Shown here piece by piece: positions 1-7,244 of a stretch of DNA of 15,871 nt. Numbering within the stretch: position 1 is the first letter of the stretch; each line of letters starts with the position of its first letter. The notes beneath the pieces were generated by a model, which was not told the DNA's origin, ran no database searches, and saw only the letters and a program-made list of their open reading frames with translations. This DNA comes from JANPJV01 sp031425695. Lineage in GTDB: Bacteria; Pseudomonadota; Gammaproteobacteria; Xanthomonadales; SZUA-5. The DNA lies in NCBI GenBank assembly GCA_031425695.1, contig JANPJV010000191.1, positions 1 through 15,871 on the forward strand, written 5' to 3'. The translations under genes were made by a program, and so were the position numbers.

Positions 1-147
1 TGTCCCGCGGAAGCGGGACTACTTGACAAGGGATCGGGTCAAAACTTCACGTAGGTCATGTTGTCCCGCGGAAGCGGGACTACTTGACAAGGGAACGGGG
101 AAAACTTCACGTAGGTCATGTTGTCCCGCGGAAGGGACTACTTGACA
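1..147. repeat. Tandem array of three REP-like palindromes (family 1)
   Basis: Three direct copies of a unit of about 60 bases start at 1, 62 and 122 (periods 61 and 60); the first is cut by the window edge. Each carries the core hairpin GTCCCGC-ggaa-GCGGGAC followed by tacttgac, and copies 2 and 3 are preceded by cgtaggtcatgtt. Outer GTCA and TGAC can also pair, giving a longer imperfect hairpin. The linker aaaacttcacgtaggtcatg is the same between copies, so the array grew by tandem duplication. The third copy has lost two bases of the right stem, leaving a 5 bp stem. No gene is seen here. REP-type elements are non-autonomous and usually mobilised by a RAYT transposase, which is absent from this window. 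Confidence 0.85.
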
Positions 148-172
148 CGGGATCGCCGGTAACGCGCCCGGG

Positions 173-210
173 CGTCAAGTAGCCCGCCTTCGCGGGCAAC
201 ATGACCTACG
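173..210 (-). repeat. REP-like palindrome, family 1, inverted copy
   Basis: Reverse complement of the family 1 element: it reads cgtcaagta, then GCCCGC-cttc-GCGGGC, then aacatgacctacg. It faces the tandem copies to its left, forming a BIME-like arrangement. It ends 12 bases before the tldD stop codon (read on the minus strand, just downstream of tldD), so in tldD mRNA it would be a 3' hairpin that could protect the end or help terminate. No T-run follows. Confidence 0.85.
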
Positions 211-221
211 GGTGGAAGCCC

Positions 222-1661
222 CTACGCCGTCCCGCCCACCGTCAACCCATCAATCCGCAGCGTTGGCTGCCCCACGCCCACCGGGACACTCTGGCCGTCC
301 TTGCCGCAAACGCCGACGCCCTGGTCGATGGCAAGGTCGTTGCCGACCATGGAGACGCGGGTGAGGACGTCGGGGCCATTGCCGATCAGGGTGGCGCCCT
401 TGACCGGGCGAGTGATGCGGCCGTTCTCGATGAGGTAGGCCTCGGAAGCGGAGAACACGAATTTACCGCTGGTGATGTCGACCTGCCCGCCGCCGAAGTT
501 CGCGGCGTAGATGCCCTTCTCGACCGAGCGGATGATTTCCTCGCGATCGTGTGGACCGGGGCGCATGTAGGTGTTGGTCATGCGCGGCATCGGCAGGTGC
601 GCGAAGGACTCGCGGCGGCCGTTGCCGGTGCTGGTCGTGCCCATCAGCCGCGCGTTGAGCTTGTCCATCAGGAAGCCCTTGAGCACGCCGTTTTCAATCA
701 GCGTGGTGCACTGGCTCTGGGTGCCTTCGTCGTCGATGCTGAGCGAGCCACGGCGTCCGGCGAGCGTGCCATCGTCGACCACGGTCACCAGCGGGTTGGC
801 CACCAGCTCACCGACGCGGCCGGAAAACGCGCTGGTGCCCTTGCGGTTGAAATCGCCTTCGAGGCCGTGACCGATCGCCTCGTGCAGCAGGATGCCCGGC
901 CAGCCGGAGCCGAGCACGACGGTCATGCTGCCGGCCGGCGCCGGCACGGAATCGAGATTCACCAGCGCCTGGCGCACGGCTTCGCGCGCAAGCGCCTTGG
1001 CGGTGTCTGCCTGGAAGAAGTCGGCGTAGCTCAGGCGTCCGCCACCGCCGGCGAATCCCGATTCGCGGCGACCACCGGACTCGACGATCACGCTGACGCG
1101 GAACTGGATCAACGGACGCACATCGGCAGAGAGCGTGCCATCGCTCTGTGCGATCAGCACCGTGTCGATTTCGCCCGAGATGCCGACCATCACCTGCTGC
1201 ACGCGTGGATCAAGCGCGCGTGCATACGCGTCGACCTCCTTCAGCAGGCTGACTTTCGTCTCGGAGCTCAAGCTGTCGATCGGATCGATCGCCGGATACA
1301 GCGCCGGCACCGCACTGCGCGTCAACACCGCGAGCGACCCGCTCTGGCCACTGCGCGCGATCGAGCGGGCACTGCTCGCGGCTTCGAGCAAAGCGGGCAC
1401 GTCGATCTGGTCTGAATAGGCGAAGCCGACCTTCTCGCCGGACACTGCGCGCACGCCGACACCCTTCTCGATGCTGTGCGAGCCCTCCTTGACGATGCCG
1501 TCCTCCAGCCCCCAACCCTCCTGCCGGGTGTGCTGGAAATACAGATCCGCACTGTCCACCCCCGGCTTCAGCAAAGCCCCGAGGCCGCGCTCGATCCCGG
1601 AAAGATCGAGATCGGCAGCCAGGAAACGCTGTTCGGCAAGAGCGAGCGCGGTATCAGTCAT
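222..1661 (-). CDS. tldD: Metalloprotease TldD
   Basis: A 479-residue protein, the usual length for TldD (about 480). TldD pairs with PmbA/TldE as a cytoplasmic heterodimeric zinc peptidase that degrades unfolded peptides; it is known for microcin B17 leader removal and CcdA turnover. The family HExxxH zinc motif is visible as HEAIGH at residues 260-265, followed by GLEGD. The late cysteine in GVCGKDGQ (Cys452) matches the third zinc ligand described for the family. The N-terminal region with SADLYFQHTRQEGWGLEDG is also typical. The partner PmbA is not in the window. The ATG at 1661 has only a weak ribosome site. The gene lies 197 bases downstream of amiC on the same strand, with a REP pair between, so co-transcription is uncertain. 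Confidence 0.95.
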   Translation of the reverse strand: MTDTALALAEQRFLAADLDLSGIERGLGALLKPGVDSADLYFQHTRQEGWGLEDGIVKEGSHSIEKGVGVRAVSGEKVGFAYSDQIDVPALLEAASSARSIARSGQSGSLAVLTRSAVPALYPAIDPIDSLSSETKVSLLKEVDAYARALDPRVQQVMVGISGEIDTVLIAQSDGTLSADVRPLIQFRVSVIVESGGRRESGFAGGGGRLSYADFFQADTAKALAREAVRQALVNLDSVPAPAGSMTVVLGSGWPGILLHEAIGHGLEGDFNRKGTSAFSGRVGELVANPLVTVVDDGTLAGRRGSLSIDDEGTQSQCTTLIENGVLKGFLMDKLNARLMGTTSTGNGRRESFAHLPMPRMTNTYMRPGPHDREEIIRSVEKGIYAANFGGGQVDITSGKFVFSASEAYLIENGRITRPVKGATLIGNGPDVLTRVSMVGNDLAIDQGVGVCGKDGQSVPVGVGQPTLRIDGLTVGGTA

Positions 1662-1748
1662 CGAGATTCGCAGTCAGAAACGAGACCGCGCAGTCTAACG
1701 GGGTCGGGCAGCTCGAAGGTTCACGCCGCGACAGACGTTCAGGCACGA

Positions 1749-1840
1749 CGTAGGTCATGTTGCCCGCGCAAGCGGGCTACTTGACGGCTTTGCAACGAAA
1801 AGGCGTCAAGTAGCCCGCTGCGCGGGCAACATGACCTACG
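1749..1840. repeat. Facing pair of family 1 REPs (BIME) between amiC and tldD
   Basis: Forward copy at 1749-1786 (cgtaggtcatgtt, stem GCCCGC-gcaa-GCGGGC, tacttgacg) and inverted copy at 1804-1840, separated by 17 bases. The two copies are near-perfect reverse complements, so the whole region can also fold as one long hairpin. Against the copies at 1-147, the stem lacks one T on the left and its partner A on the right: a paired change that keeps the hairpin. The pair fills much of the 197-base gap downstream of amiC and may act as a 3' end stabiliser or attenuator for amiC mRNA (inference). Confidence 0.88.
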
Positions 1841-1858
1841 ACAGCAGGTGCGGCACGA

Positions 1859-3142
1859 TCAGGACGAAGTCGGGATCTTCAGGACTGCGCCGACGCGGAC
1901 GCGGTCGGTCTGGAGGGCGTTGGCCTGGCGGATCTGGGTGACGGAGACGCCGTGTCGAACGGCGATCTCGGTCTGGGTTTCGCCGAAGGCGACGACGTGG
2001 GCTCGTGACTTGACGTTGGCCGCGATCCACGTGCCCGGCGGTGGCGAACTGTGAAAATAGTCGCGCAGGCCGAGCAGGATCGCGTCGGCCAGGCGCGCGC
2101 GATGCTTGGGGTCGTTGAGCTTGCGCTCCTCCTCCGGGTTGCTGATGAAGCCGGTTTCGATCAGCAACGAGGGCACGTCGGGTGAGCGCAGCACGACGAA
2201 GTTGGCACGCTCGACCTGGCGCTTGTGGGCCTTGCCCATGCGCGTCAGCGAGGCAAGAACGTGCTCGGCCGCCTGCGCGCTGGCTTCGAGCGCGGCGCCC
2301 TGGGAAAGATCGAGCAGCACCGCTGCCAGCATCGAGTCGCGACCGTGCAGCGAAACGCCGCCGACCAGGTCGGAGCGATTCTCGCGCTCGGCGAGATAGC
2401 GGGATGCCTCGTTGGTGGCACCGCGGGTGCTCAACATGTACACGGACGAGCCACGTGCCTTGCGATTGATCGCGGCGTCGGCGTGAATGGAAACGAAGAG
2501 GTCAGCCTTCTGCTCGCGCGCCTTCTCGAAACGCCGGCCGAGCGGCACGAAGAAATCGGTGTCGCGGATCAGCACCGAGCGCATGCCTGGCTCGGCATCG
2601 ATGCGCTCGGCCAGCAGCTTTGCGACCCGCAGCGTGATGGCTTTTTCATGGGTGCCGCCGGCACCCACCGCGCCCGGGTCCACACCACCGTGCCCGGCAT
2701 CGATCGCGATGATGACGTCGCGGGTCTCGACCTTGCGGCCGGCGATGTTCTGCGCGGGCGGCAACGGCACGCTGACTGGCGTCATGTCGATGACCAGGCG
2801 ATGGCGGAAGCGCTTGCCCGACTGCATGAAGGTGCGCGGACGCACGCCCTCCTTCAAATCGAAGACGATGCGCAGACGGTCCGCTTCCGGTTGCCCCGAA
2901 CGTACCGACGAAACCACGCCCCGGCCGGTGATATCCAGCCCACGGCGCAGCCGACCATCCTTGATATCGAGCACCAGACGGTCGGGATCCGCCAGCGTGA
3001 ACACGCGGTAATCCGGAACCTCCGAGACGTCGATGCTCGCCTGAGTCCGCTCGTCCTCGGTGTCGACGCGCACGGATTTGACGTCCGTGGCATGAGCCAC
3101 CGACGCGCAAACCAGAGTCAACCAGAGCCAGGCGCGGGACAT
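1859..3142 (-). CDS. amiC: N-acetylmuramoyl-L-alanine amidase, AmiC type (AMIN, Amidase_3, LysM)
   Basis: A 427-residue periplasmic enzyme that cleaves the amide bond between MurNAc and the stem peptide to split septal peptidoglycan. The order is: signal peptide (about 1-19, ending SVAHA), AMIN domain (about 22-120; AMIN domains target the septum), Amidase_3 catalytic domain (about 142-364), and a C-terminal LysM (about 380-424). Zinc ligands fit His151 (DAGHGG), Glu166 (HEKA) and His220 (SIHADA); the catalytic Glu is Glu329 (IETGFISN). LysM adds peptidoglycan binding, as in Xanthomonas/Pseudomonas AmiC/AmiB-like proteins. The ATG at 3142 gives a clean signal peptide, but no purine-rich ribosome site precedes it (upstream reads ggtaatcctccaaa). 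AmiB is an alternative name, since the symbols are used loosely for this architecture. Diverges from gltX. Confidence 0.93.
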   Translation of the reverse strand: MSRAWLWLTLVCASVAHATDVKSVRVDTEDERTQASIDVSEVPDYRVFTLADPDRLVLDIKDGRLRRGLDITGRGVVSSVRSGQPEADRLRIVFDLKEGVRPRTFMQSGKRFRHRLVIDMTPVSVPLPPAQNIAGRKVETRDVIIAIDAGHGGVDPGAVGAGGTHEKAITLRVAKLLAERIDAEPGMRSVLIRDTDFFVPLGRRFEKAREQKADLFVSIHADAAINRKARGSSVYMLSTRGATNEASRYLAERENRSDLVGGVSLHGRDSMLAAVLLDLSQGAALEASAQAAEHVLASLTRMGKAHKRQVERANFVVLRSPDVPSLLIETGFISNPEEERKLNDPKHRARLADAILLGLRDYFHSSPPPGTWIAANVKSRAHVVAFGETQTEIAVRHGVSVTQIRQANALQTDRVRVGAVLKIPTSS

Positions 3143-3171
3143 TTTGGAGGATTACCAATCAAAGTCTGCCA

Positions 3172-3200
3172 ATTGAAACCAATCAGCGCGCGAATTACAA
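3172..3200 (-). promoter_or_regulatory. Possible sigma-70 promoter for amiC
   Basis: On the minus strand, TTGTAA (3200-3195, 4/6 to the -35 consensus) and TTCAAT (3177-3172, 4/6 to the -10 consensus) are 17 bases apart. A start near 3165 would give a leader of about 23 bases before the amiC ATG. This is a by-eye match only, in an AT-richer stretch of a GC-rich region. Confidence 0.33.
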
Positions 3201-3289
3201 GTCTTTTTGTTACATATCTGAGAGTTACGGCACGTTCCTCATTAACCGCATCAGCCTTTCATGAATACTGCGTGAGCGGGGGAGCGGGA

Positions 3290-3395
3290 AAGCGGGTTTG
3301 GGTTTCGGTTTTCGGTATCGGTAAGGAAGTAGAGCGTGGAGCCCGGCGTCGTGGCTTTCCATTCCGACACCGACAACCGACACGGAAACCCGCTT
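3290..3395. repeat. Long imperfect inverted repeat in the amiC-gltX gap
   Basis: Left arm 3290-3321 (starts aagcgggttt) and right arm 3364-3395 (ends aaacccgctt) match as reverse complements at about 27 of 32 positions, with a 42-base interior. The arms carry a short internal motif: tcggttttcggtatcgg on the left and the complement of ccgacaccgacaaccga on the right. The end lies 42 bases before the gltX GTG. It looks like a miniature inverted-repeat element or large REP rather than a terminator, because there is no T-run. The rest of this 295-base gap (3143-3437) holds the possible amiC promoter and nothing else I can identify. Confidence 0.7.
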
Positions 3396-3437
3396 GGGTG
3401 CTACCCTGCCCGCCCCTTGAAAATCGGCGCCTGACCC

Positions 3438-4829
3438 GTGGTCCGTACCCGTTTTGCTCCAAGCCCAACCGGTTATCTGCATGTCGGCGGCGCGCGCACT
3501 GCACTGTTTTCCTTCCTCGAGGCGCGGCATCACGGCGGCGAGTTCGTGCTGCGGGTCGAGGACACGGATCGCGAGCGTTCGACGGATGCGGCGGTGCAGG
3601 CAATCCTTGACGGCATGGCCTGGCTCGGCCTGGCGCACGACGAAGGTCCTTACTTCCAGACGCAGCGATTCGATCGCTATCGCGAAGTTGCCCAGAAACT
3701 GCTCGCCGACGGCAAGGCCTATCACTGCTATTGCAGCAAGGACGAGCTCGACGCGATGCGCGCAGAGCAGGAAGCACAGGGCCTGAAACCACGCTACAAC
3801 GGGCTCTGGCGCGACAGCAGTGCAACGCCGCCCCCCGGGGTGACTCCGGTGATCCGCTTCCGGAATCCGGCGATGGGCGAAGTGGTCGTCGATGACCGCG
3901 TGCGCGGCAGCGTCGTTTTCGACAACGCCGAGCTCGATGACCTGATCATCTGGCGCTCGGACGATTCGCCGACCTACAACTTCGGCGTCGTGGTCGACGA
4001 CATCGACATGCGCATCACCGATGTGATCCGCGGCGACGACCACCTCAACAACACGCCGCGCCAGATCAACATGTACCACGCCCTCGGTGCGACGCCGCCA
4101 CGTTTCGCCCATCTGCCGATGATCCTCGGCCCGGATGGCGCCAAGCTCAGCAAGCGCCACGGCGCGGTCAGCGTGCTCGGCTATCGCGAAGATGGCTTCC
4201 TGCCGGCCGCACTGCTCAATTACCTGGTGCGTCTCGGCTGGTCGCATGGCGACCAGGAGATCTTCACGATGGCCGAGATGGTCGAGAAGTTTTCCGCCGA
4301 CGACGTCAACCACTCAGCCTCGCGCTTCGATGTCGAGAAGCTCAAGTGGCTGAACCAGCAATACCTGAAGACGCTCGACCCGGCGCTGGTCGTGCCCGAG
4401 CTCGAGTGGCACCTGGAACAGCAGGGCCTGCTGGGGCGCGGGCCGCAGCCCATCGACCTGATCATCGCGCTGCGCGAGCGCGTGCATACGCTCAAGGAGT
4501 TGGCCGAGCGCGCGCGCATCTGGATCGAGCCGTTGACCGAGTACGACGCGGCCGCCGTCGCCAAGCACCTGCAACCCGCGGCGCGGGTGCCGCTCGAGGC
4601 CGCGCGCGTTGCGCTTGCGGCTTTGAGCGAGTGGTCAGCTGCGAGCGTGCACGCCGCGCTCGAAGAAACCGCCAAGGCGCTGGGCGTCGGCCTCGGCAAG
4701 GTCGCGCCGCCCCTGCGCGTCGCCATGACCGGCACCCAGGTCAGTCCGTCGATCGACCACACCATCTATCTCGCCGGACAGGCACAAGCGCTCGCGCGCA
4801 TCGACGCGGCGCTGGCGAAGATCGGCTGA
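3438..4829 (+). CDS. gltX: Glutamate--tRNA ligase (GluRS)
   Basis: A 463-residue class I aminoacyl-tRNA synthetase that charges tRNA-Glu in the cytoplasm; the length is normal for the discriminating bacterial enzyme. The N-terminal VRTRFAPSPTGYLHVGG contains the HIGH-type motif (HVGG at 15-18). The KMSKS-type motif is KLSKR at 236-240 within GPDGAKLSKRHGAVSVLGY. The FRNP and DDHLNNTPRQ segments are also typical. Cys97 and Cys99 (HCYCSK) recall one half of a zinc site, but the matching second pair is absent. The start is GTG at 3438: an in-frame TGA two codons upstream (3432-3434) excludes any longer product. The stop overlaps the next gene as TGATG, implying translational coupling. Confidence 0.97.
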   Translation: MVRTRFAPSPTGYLHVGGARTALFSFLEARHHGGEFVLRVEDTDRERSTDAAVQAILDGMAWLGLAHDEGPYFQTQRFDRYREVAQKLLADGKAYHCYCSKDELDAMRAEQEAQGLKPRYNGLWRDSSATPPPGVTPVIRFRNPAMGEVVVDDRVRGSVVFDNAELDDLIIWRSDDSPTYNFGVVVDDIDMRITDVIRGDDHLNNTPRQINMYHALGATPPRFAHLPMILGPDGAKLSKRHGAVSVLGYREDGFLPAALLNYLVRLGWSHGDQEIFTMAEMVEKFSADDVNHSASRFDVEKLKWLNQQYLKTLDPALVVPELEWHLEQQGLLGRGPQPIDLIIALRERVHTLKELAERARIWIEPLTEYDAAAVAKHLQPAARVPLEAARVALAALSEWSAASVHAALEETAKALGVGLGKVAPPLRVAMTGTQVSPSIDHTIYLAGQAQALARIDAALAKIG

Positions 4830-5242
4830 TGGAACGCCTGGCCTCGGCGACGCCGCTCAAGACTGCGAGCGACGCGAGCTTCGGCTGGCTAATGGTCGCG
4901 ATCGCCACGGCGCTCGCGGCCTATGCGCACTTGAAGGCATTGTCGTGGGTCTGGTGGCCGATCGGCATCGGCTGCGTGCTGGTCGCGCTCACGCTGGTTG
5001 CGCCCACGCTGCTGCGTCCGCTCAACCGCGCCTGGATGTGGCTCGGACTGACCCTCGGGCGCGTCATCACGCCGATCATCATGGCACTGATCTTTTTCGG
5101 CGTGCTGACGCCGATTGCCTGGCTTGCGCGGATGCGCGGTGCTGATCCGATGCGCCGGCGTTTCGATCCTGCCGCCAAGTCCTATTGGATCGCACGCGAG
5201 CCGCCGGGACCGGATGCGGGGACGATGGGGAAGCAGTCGTGA
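4829..5242 (+). CDS. SxtJ-family small membrane protein
   Basis: A 137-residue protein starting at the ATG that overlaps the gltX stop (TGATG at 4827-4831). Hydrophobic segments lie at about 19-34, 41-60 and 73-99, so it is an inner-membrane protein. The second half has the SxtJ signature: LLRPLNRAWMWLGLTLGR, then TPIIMALIFFGVLTPIAWL, then RRFDPAAKSYWIAREPPGP and a short polar tail. SxtJ was named from the saxitoxin cluster, where it sits beside a carbamoyltransferase; in ordinary bacteria the same pairing recurs without toxin genes. Its biochemical role is not established; a membrane partner or scaffold for the carbamoyltransferase is an inference from co-occurrence. The neighbouring carbamoyltransferase gene starts 122 bases downstream. 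Confidence 0.88.
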   Translation: MERLASATPLKTASDASFGWLMVAIATALAAYAHLKALSWVWWPIGIGCVLVALTLVAPTLLRPLNRAWMWLGLTLGRVITPIIMALIFFGVLTPIAWLARMRGADPMRRRFDPAAKSYWIAREPPGPDAGTMGKQS

Positions 5243-5264
5243 GCGGCGAGGACTCCGGAGCTTT

Positions 5265-5338
5265 CGTGGGTTCGGACCTTGTCCGAACGTTTTTGGCGCT
5301 GGTTGCCGGAGAGCGTCCGGACAAGGTCCGGACCCACG
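5265..5338. repeat. Facing pair of REP-like palindromes (family 2) between sxtJ-like gene and carbamoyltransferase
   Basis: Two copies in opposite orientation. Copy A (5265-5289) contains GTTCGGAC-ctt-GTCCGAAC; copy B (5314-5338) contains GTCCGGAC-aag-GTCCGGAC followed by ccacg. Each half-site GTCCGGAC is itself palindromic. Relative to copy B, copy A has a C-to-T and a G-to-A change at paired positions, so its hairpin stays perfect. A run of five T (5290-5294) follows copy A, making it terminator-like in the plus direction. The pair fills most of the 121-base gap between the two genes and no clear ribosome site remains before the downstream ATG. Confidence 0.85.
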
Positions 5339-5363
5339 TAGCAGCGGTGCGAACCAACTCCCC

Positions 5364-7235
5364 ATGCTGATCCTCGGCATCTCCGCCTACTTCCACGACA
5401 GCGCCGCCGTGCTCTTGCGCGACGGCCACATCATCGCGGCGGCACAGGAGGAGCGCTTTTCGCGGCAGAAGCATGACGCCCGATTTCCGCGGCTGGCCGT
5501 TCGTTACTGCCTGGCCGAGGGCGGGGTCAGCCTGGCCGATGTCGACCACATCGTCTTCTTCGAAAAACCCTTCCTGAAGTTCGAGCGGCTGCTGGAAACC
5601 TATCTCGCGTTTGCGCCGCGTGGTATCCGGAGCTTCGCGACCGCGATGCCGATCTGGCTGCGCGAGAAGCTGTTCCAGAAAAAATTGATCGCCGATGCCC
5701 TGCAGGAGATCCAACCGGGATTTGTCAGCCGCAACCCGCTGTTGTTCTCCGAGCATCACCTGAGCCACGCAGCGAGCGCCTTCTATCCCTCGCCATTCGA
5801 TCGTGCGCTGGTGCTGACCATGGACGGTGTCGGCGAGTGGGCGACCACGACTGCGGCGATCGGCAACGGCCGGCAGCTCGACATCCTGCGCGAGATGCAT
5901 TTCCCGCACTCGCTCGGGCTGCTCTATTCCGCATTCACGACCTACTGCGGCTTTCGCGTCAACTCAGGCGAATACAAGCTGATGGGGCTCGCGCCCTATG
6001 GAAGCCCGAAGTACGCGCAACAGATTCGCGAACAACTGATCGACGTCAAGGACGACGGCAGCTTCCGGCTCAATCTCGATTATTTCGATTATTGCACTGG
6101 CCTCACGATGACCAGCGCGCGCTTCCATGCGCTCTTCGGCGGTCCGCCACGCGCACCGGAAGCGCCGCTCGAAGCACGCCACCTGGATCTCGCCGCGTCG
6201 ATCCAGAAAGTGCTCGAGGAGATCGTGCTCAAGCTCGCGTCGAGCCTGCGCGCGGAGACGGGCGAAAGCCGGCTGTGCCTTGCGGGCGGGGTCGCGCTCA
6301 ACTGTGTCGCCAATGGTCGCCTGCTGCGCGAGGCCGGCTTCGAGTCGATCTGGATCCAGCCGGCCGCAGGCGATGCCGGCGGTGCGTTGGGCGCGGCGCT
6401 CGCGGTGTGGCATCGGCTGCTGGAGCAGCCGCGGGCCAGGTCTGAGGCGGGCGTCGAGAACGAGCGTCCGGACAAGGTCCGGACCCACGAGAGGCTGGAC
6501 GACATGCAGGGCGCCTATCTGGGGCCGGCTTTCGACGAAGCTGCGATCGGCGCGTCGCTGGACCGCGTCGGCGCTCGCTACACGCTGCTCGACGAGCCCA
6601 CGCTGCTGGCACGCGCGGCCGCGGATCTCGCCGATGGCCTCGCGCTCGGGTGGTTCCAGGGACGCGCGGAATTTGGTCCGCGTGCGCTCGGCAATCGGTC
6701 GATCCTGGCCGACCCGCGGCACAGCGACACGCAGTCGGTGCTCAATCTCAAGGTCAAGTTCCGCGAGTCATTCCGTCCGTTCGCCCCTGCTGTTCTCGCC
6801 GAGGATGCGGGCGAATGGTTCGCGCTCGACGCGCCGAGCCCGTACATGCTGCTGGTCGCGCCGGTGGCGGCCCAGCACCTCTTGCCCGTTGCGGATGACG
6901 TGAGCGGACTTGATCGGCTCAAGCAGATTCGCTCGAGCATCCCGGCCGTCACCCACATCGATCACTCGGCGCGCGTGCAGACGGTTCATGCCGACACCAA
7001 CGCGCTCTTCCATGGCCTGCTGACGCAATTCAAGCGGCTGACCGGCTGCCCGGTGCTGGTGAACACGAGCTTCAACGTGCGCGGCGAGCCCGTCGTCGGT
7101 ACGCCGGAGGATGCCTTCCGCTGCTTCATGGGCACGCACCTGGATCGATTGGCGATCGGCAATTTCTACCTCGAGAAATCCGCGCAGCCGCCCGAGCTCG
7201 CGAGCAATTACGCGCATTTGTTGCCGGCGGATTGA
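5364..7235 (+). CDS. Carbamoyltransferase, NodU/CmcH/TobZ/SxtI family
   Basis: A 623-residue enzyme of the family that forms carbamoyl adenylate from carbamoyl phosphate and ATP, then transfers the carbamoyl group to a hydroxyl, usually on a sugar or natural product. The Kae1/YrdC-like N-terminal domain spans about 1-350: GISAYFHDSAAVLL and EERFSRQKHD near the start, HHLSHAAS (131-138), TMDGVGEW (152-159), SGEYKLMGLAPYG (201-213), LAGGVALNCVANG (306-318). The C-terminal domain spans about 380-605: QGRAEFGPRALGNRSILADP (432-451) and NTSFNVRGEPVV (567-578). The frame is open upstream, but the ATG at 5364 is chosen because the family begins exactly at MLILGISAYFHDS and the upstream residues look non-coding. 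The linker (about 357-377) carries a REP-derived insertion. The acceptor is unknown; an envelope glycan is a guess. Confidence 0.93.
   Translation: MLILGISAYFHDSAAVLLRDGHIIAAAQEERFSRQKHDARFPRLAVRYCLAEGGVSLADVDHIVFFEKPFLKFERLLETYLAFAPRGIRSFATAMPIWLREKLFQKKLIADALQEIQPGFVSRNPLLFSEHHLSHAASAFYPSPFDRALVLTMDGVGEWATTTAAIGNGRQLDILREMHFPHSLGLLYSAFTTYCGFRVNSGEYKLMGLAPYGSPKYAQQIREQLIDVKDDGSFRLNLDYFDYCTGLTMTSARFHALFGGPPRAPEAPLEARHLDLAASIQKVLEEIVLKLASSLRAETGESRLCLAGGVALNCVANGRLLREAGFESIWIQPAAGDAGGALGAALAVWHRLLEQPRARSEAGVENERPDKVRTHERLDDMQGAYLGPAFDEAAIGASLDRVGARYTLLDEPTLLARAAADLADGLALGWFQGRAEFGPRALGNRSILADPRHSDTQSVLNLKVKFRESFRPFAPAVLAEDAGEWFALDAPSPYMLLVAPVAAQHLLPVADDVSGLDRLKQIRSSIPAVTHIDHSARVQTVHADTNALFHGLLTQFKRLTGCPVLVNTSFNVRGEPVVGTPEDAFRCFMGTHLDRLAIGNFYLEKSAQPPELASNYAHLLPAD
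6462..6489 (-). repeat. Family 2 REP-like element inside the carbamoyltransferase coding sequence
   Basis: Twenty-eight bases identical to 5311-5338, including GTCCGGAC-aag-GTCCGGAC. It is read in frame as ERPDKVRTHE (residues 367-376), in the linker between the N- and C-terminal domains, so it keeps the protein open. The surrounding residues, about 357-377, look like an insertion relative to the expected junction (AVWHRLL directly to DDMQGAYLGP). Confidence 0.88.
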
Positions 7236-7244
7236 GCGGTGTAG

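Noticed and set aside
1..147. CRISPR-like array of repeats spaced about 60 bases apart
   Set aside because: The linkers are nearly identical between copies, whereas CRISPR spacers are unique; the repeat is a REP hairpin with a facing copy nearby, and no cas gene is present.
201..1415. Long open frame of 404 codons on the plus strand over tldD
   Set aside because: Antisense shadow of a clear gene in high-GC DNA; no recognisable domains.
2225..3610. Open frame of 461 codons on the plus strand across amiC and the start of gltX
   Set aside because: Antisense to amiC, crosses the inverted repeat and overlaps gltX in another frame; low-complexity composition typical of a shadow.
5115..5363. N-terminal extension of the carbamoyltransferase by 83 codons
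   Set aside because: It overlaps the SxtJ-like gene and reads through the REP pair; its composition is that of an out-of-frame shadow and the family starts at MLILGISAYFHDS.
5239..5370. A 43-codon frame starting with GTG that overlaps the SxtJ-like stop and the carbamoyltransferase start
   Set aside because: About half of it is translated REP sequence, it has no membrane helix and does not resemble DUF5989; the coupling-like overlaps are probably chance.
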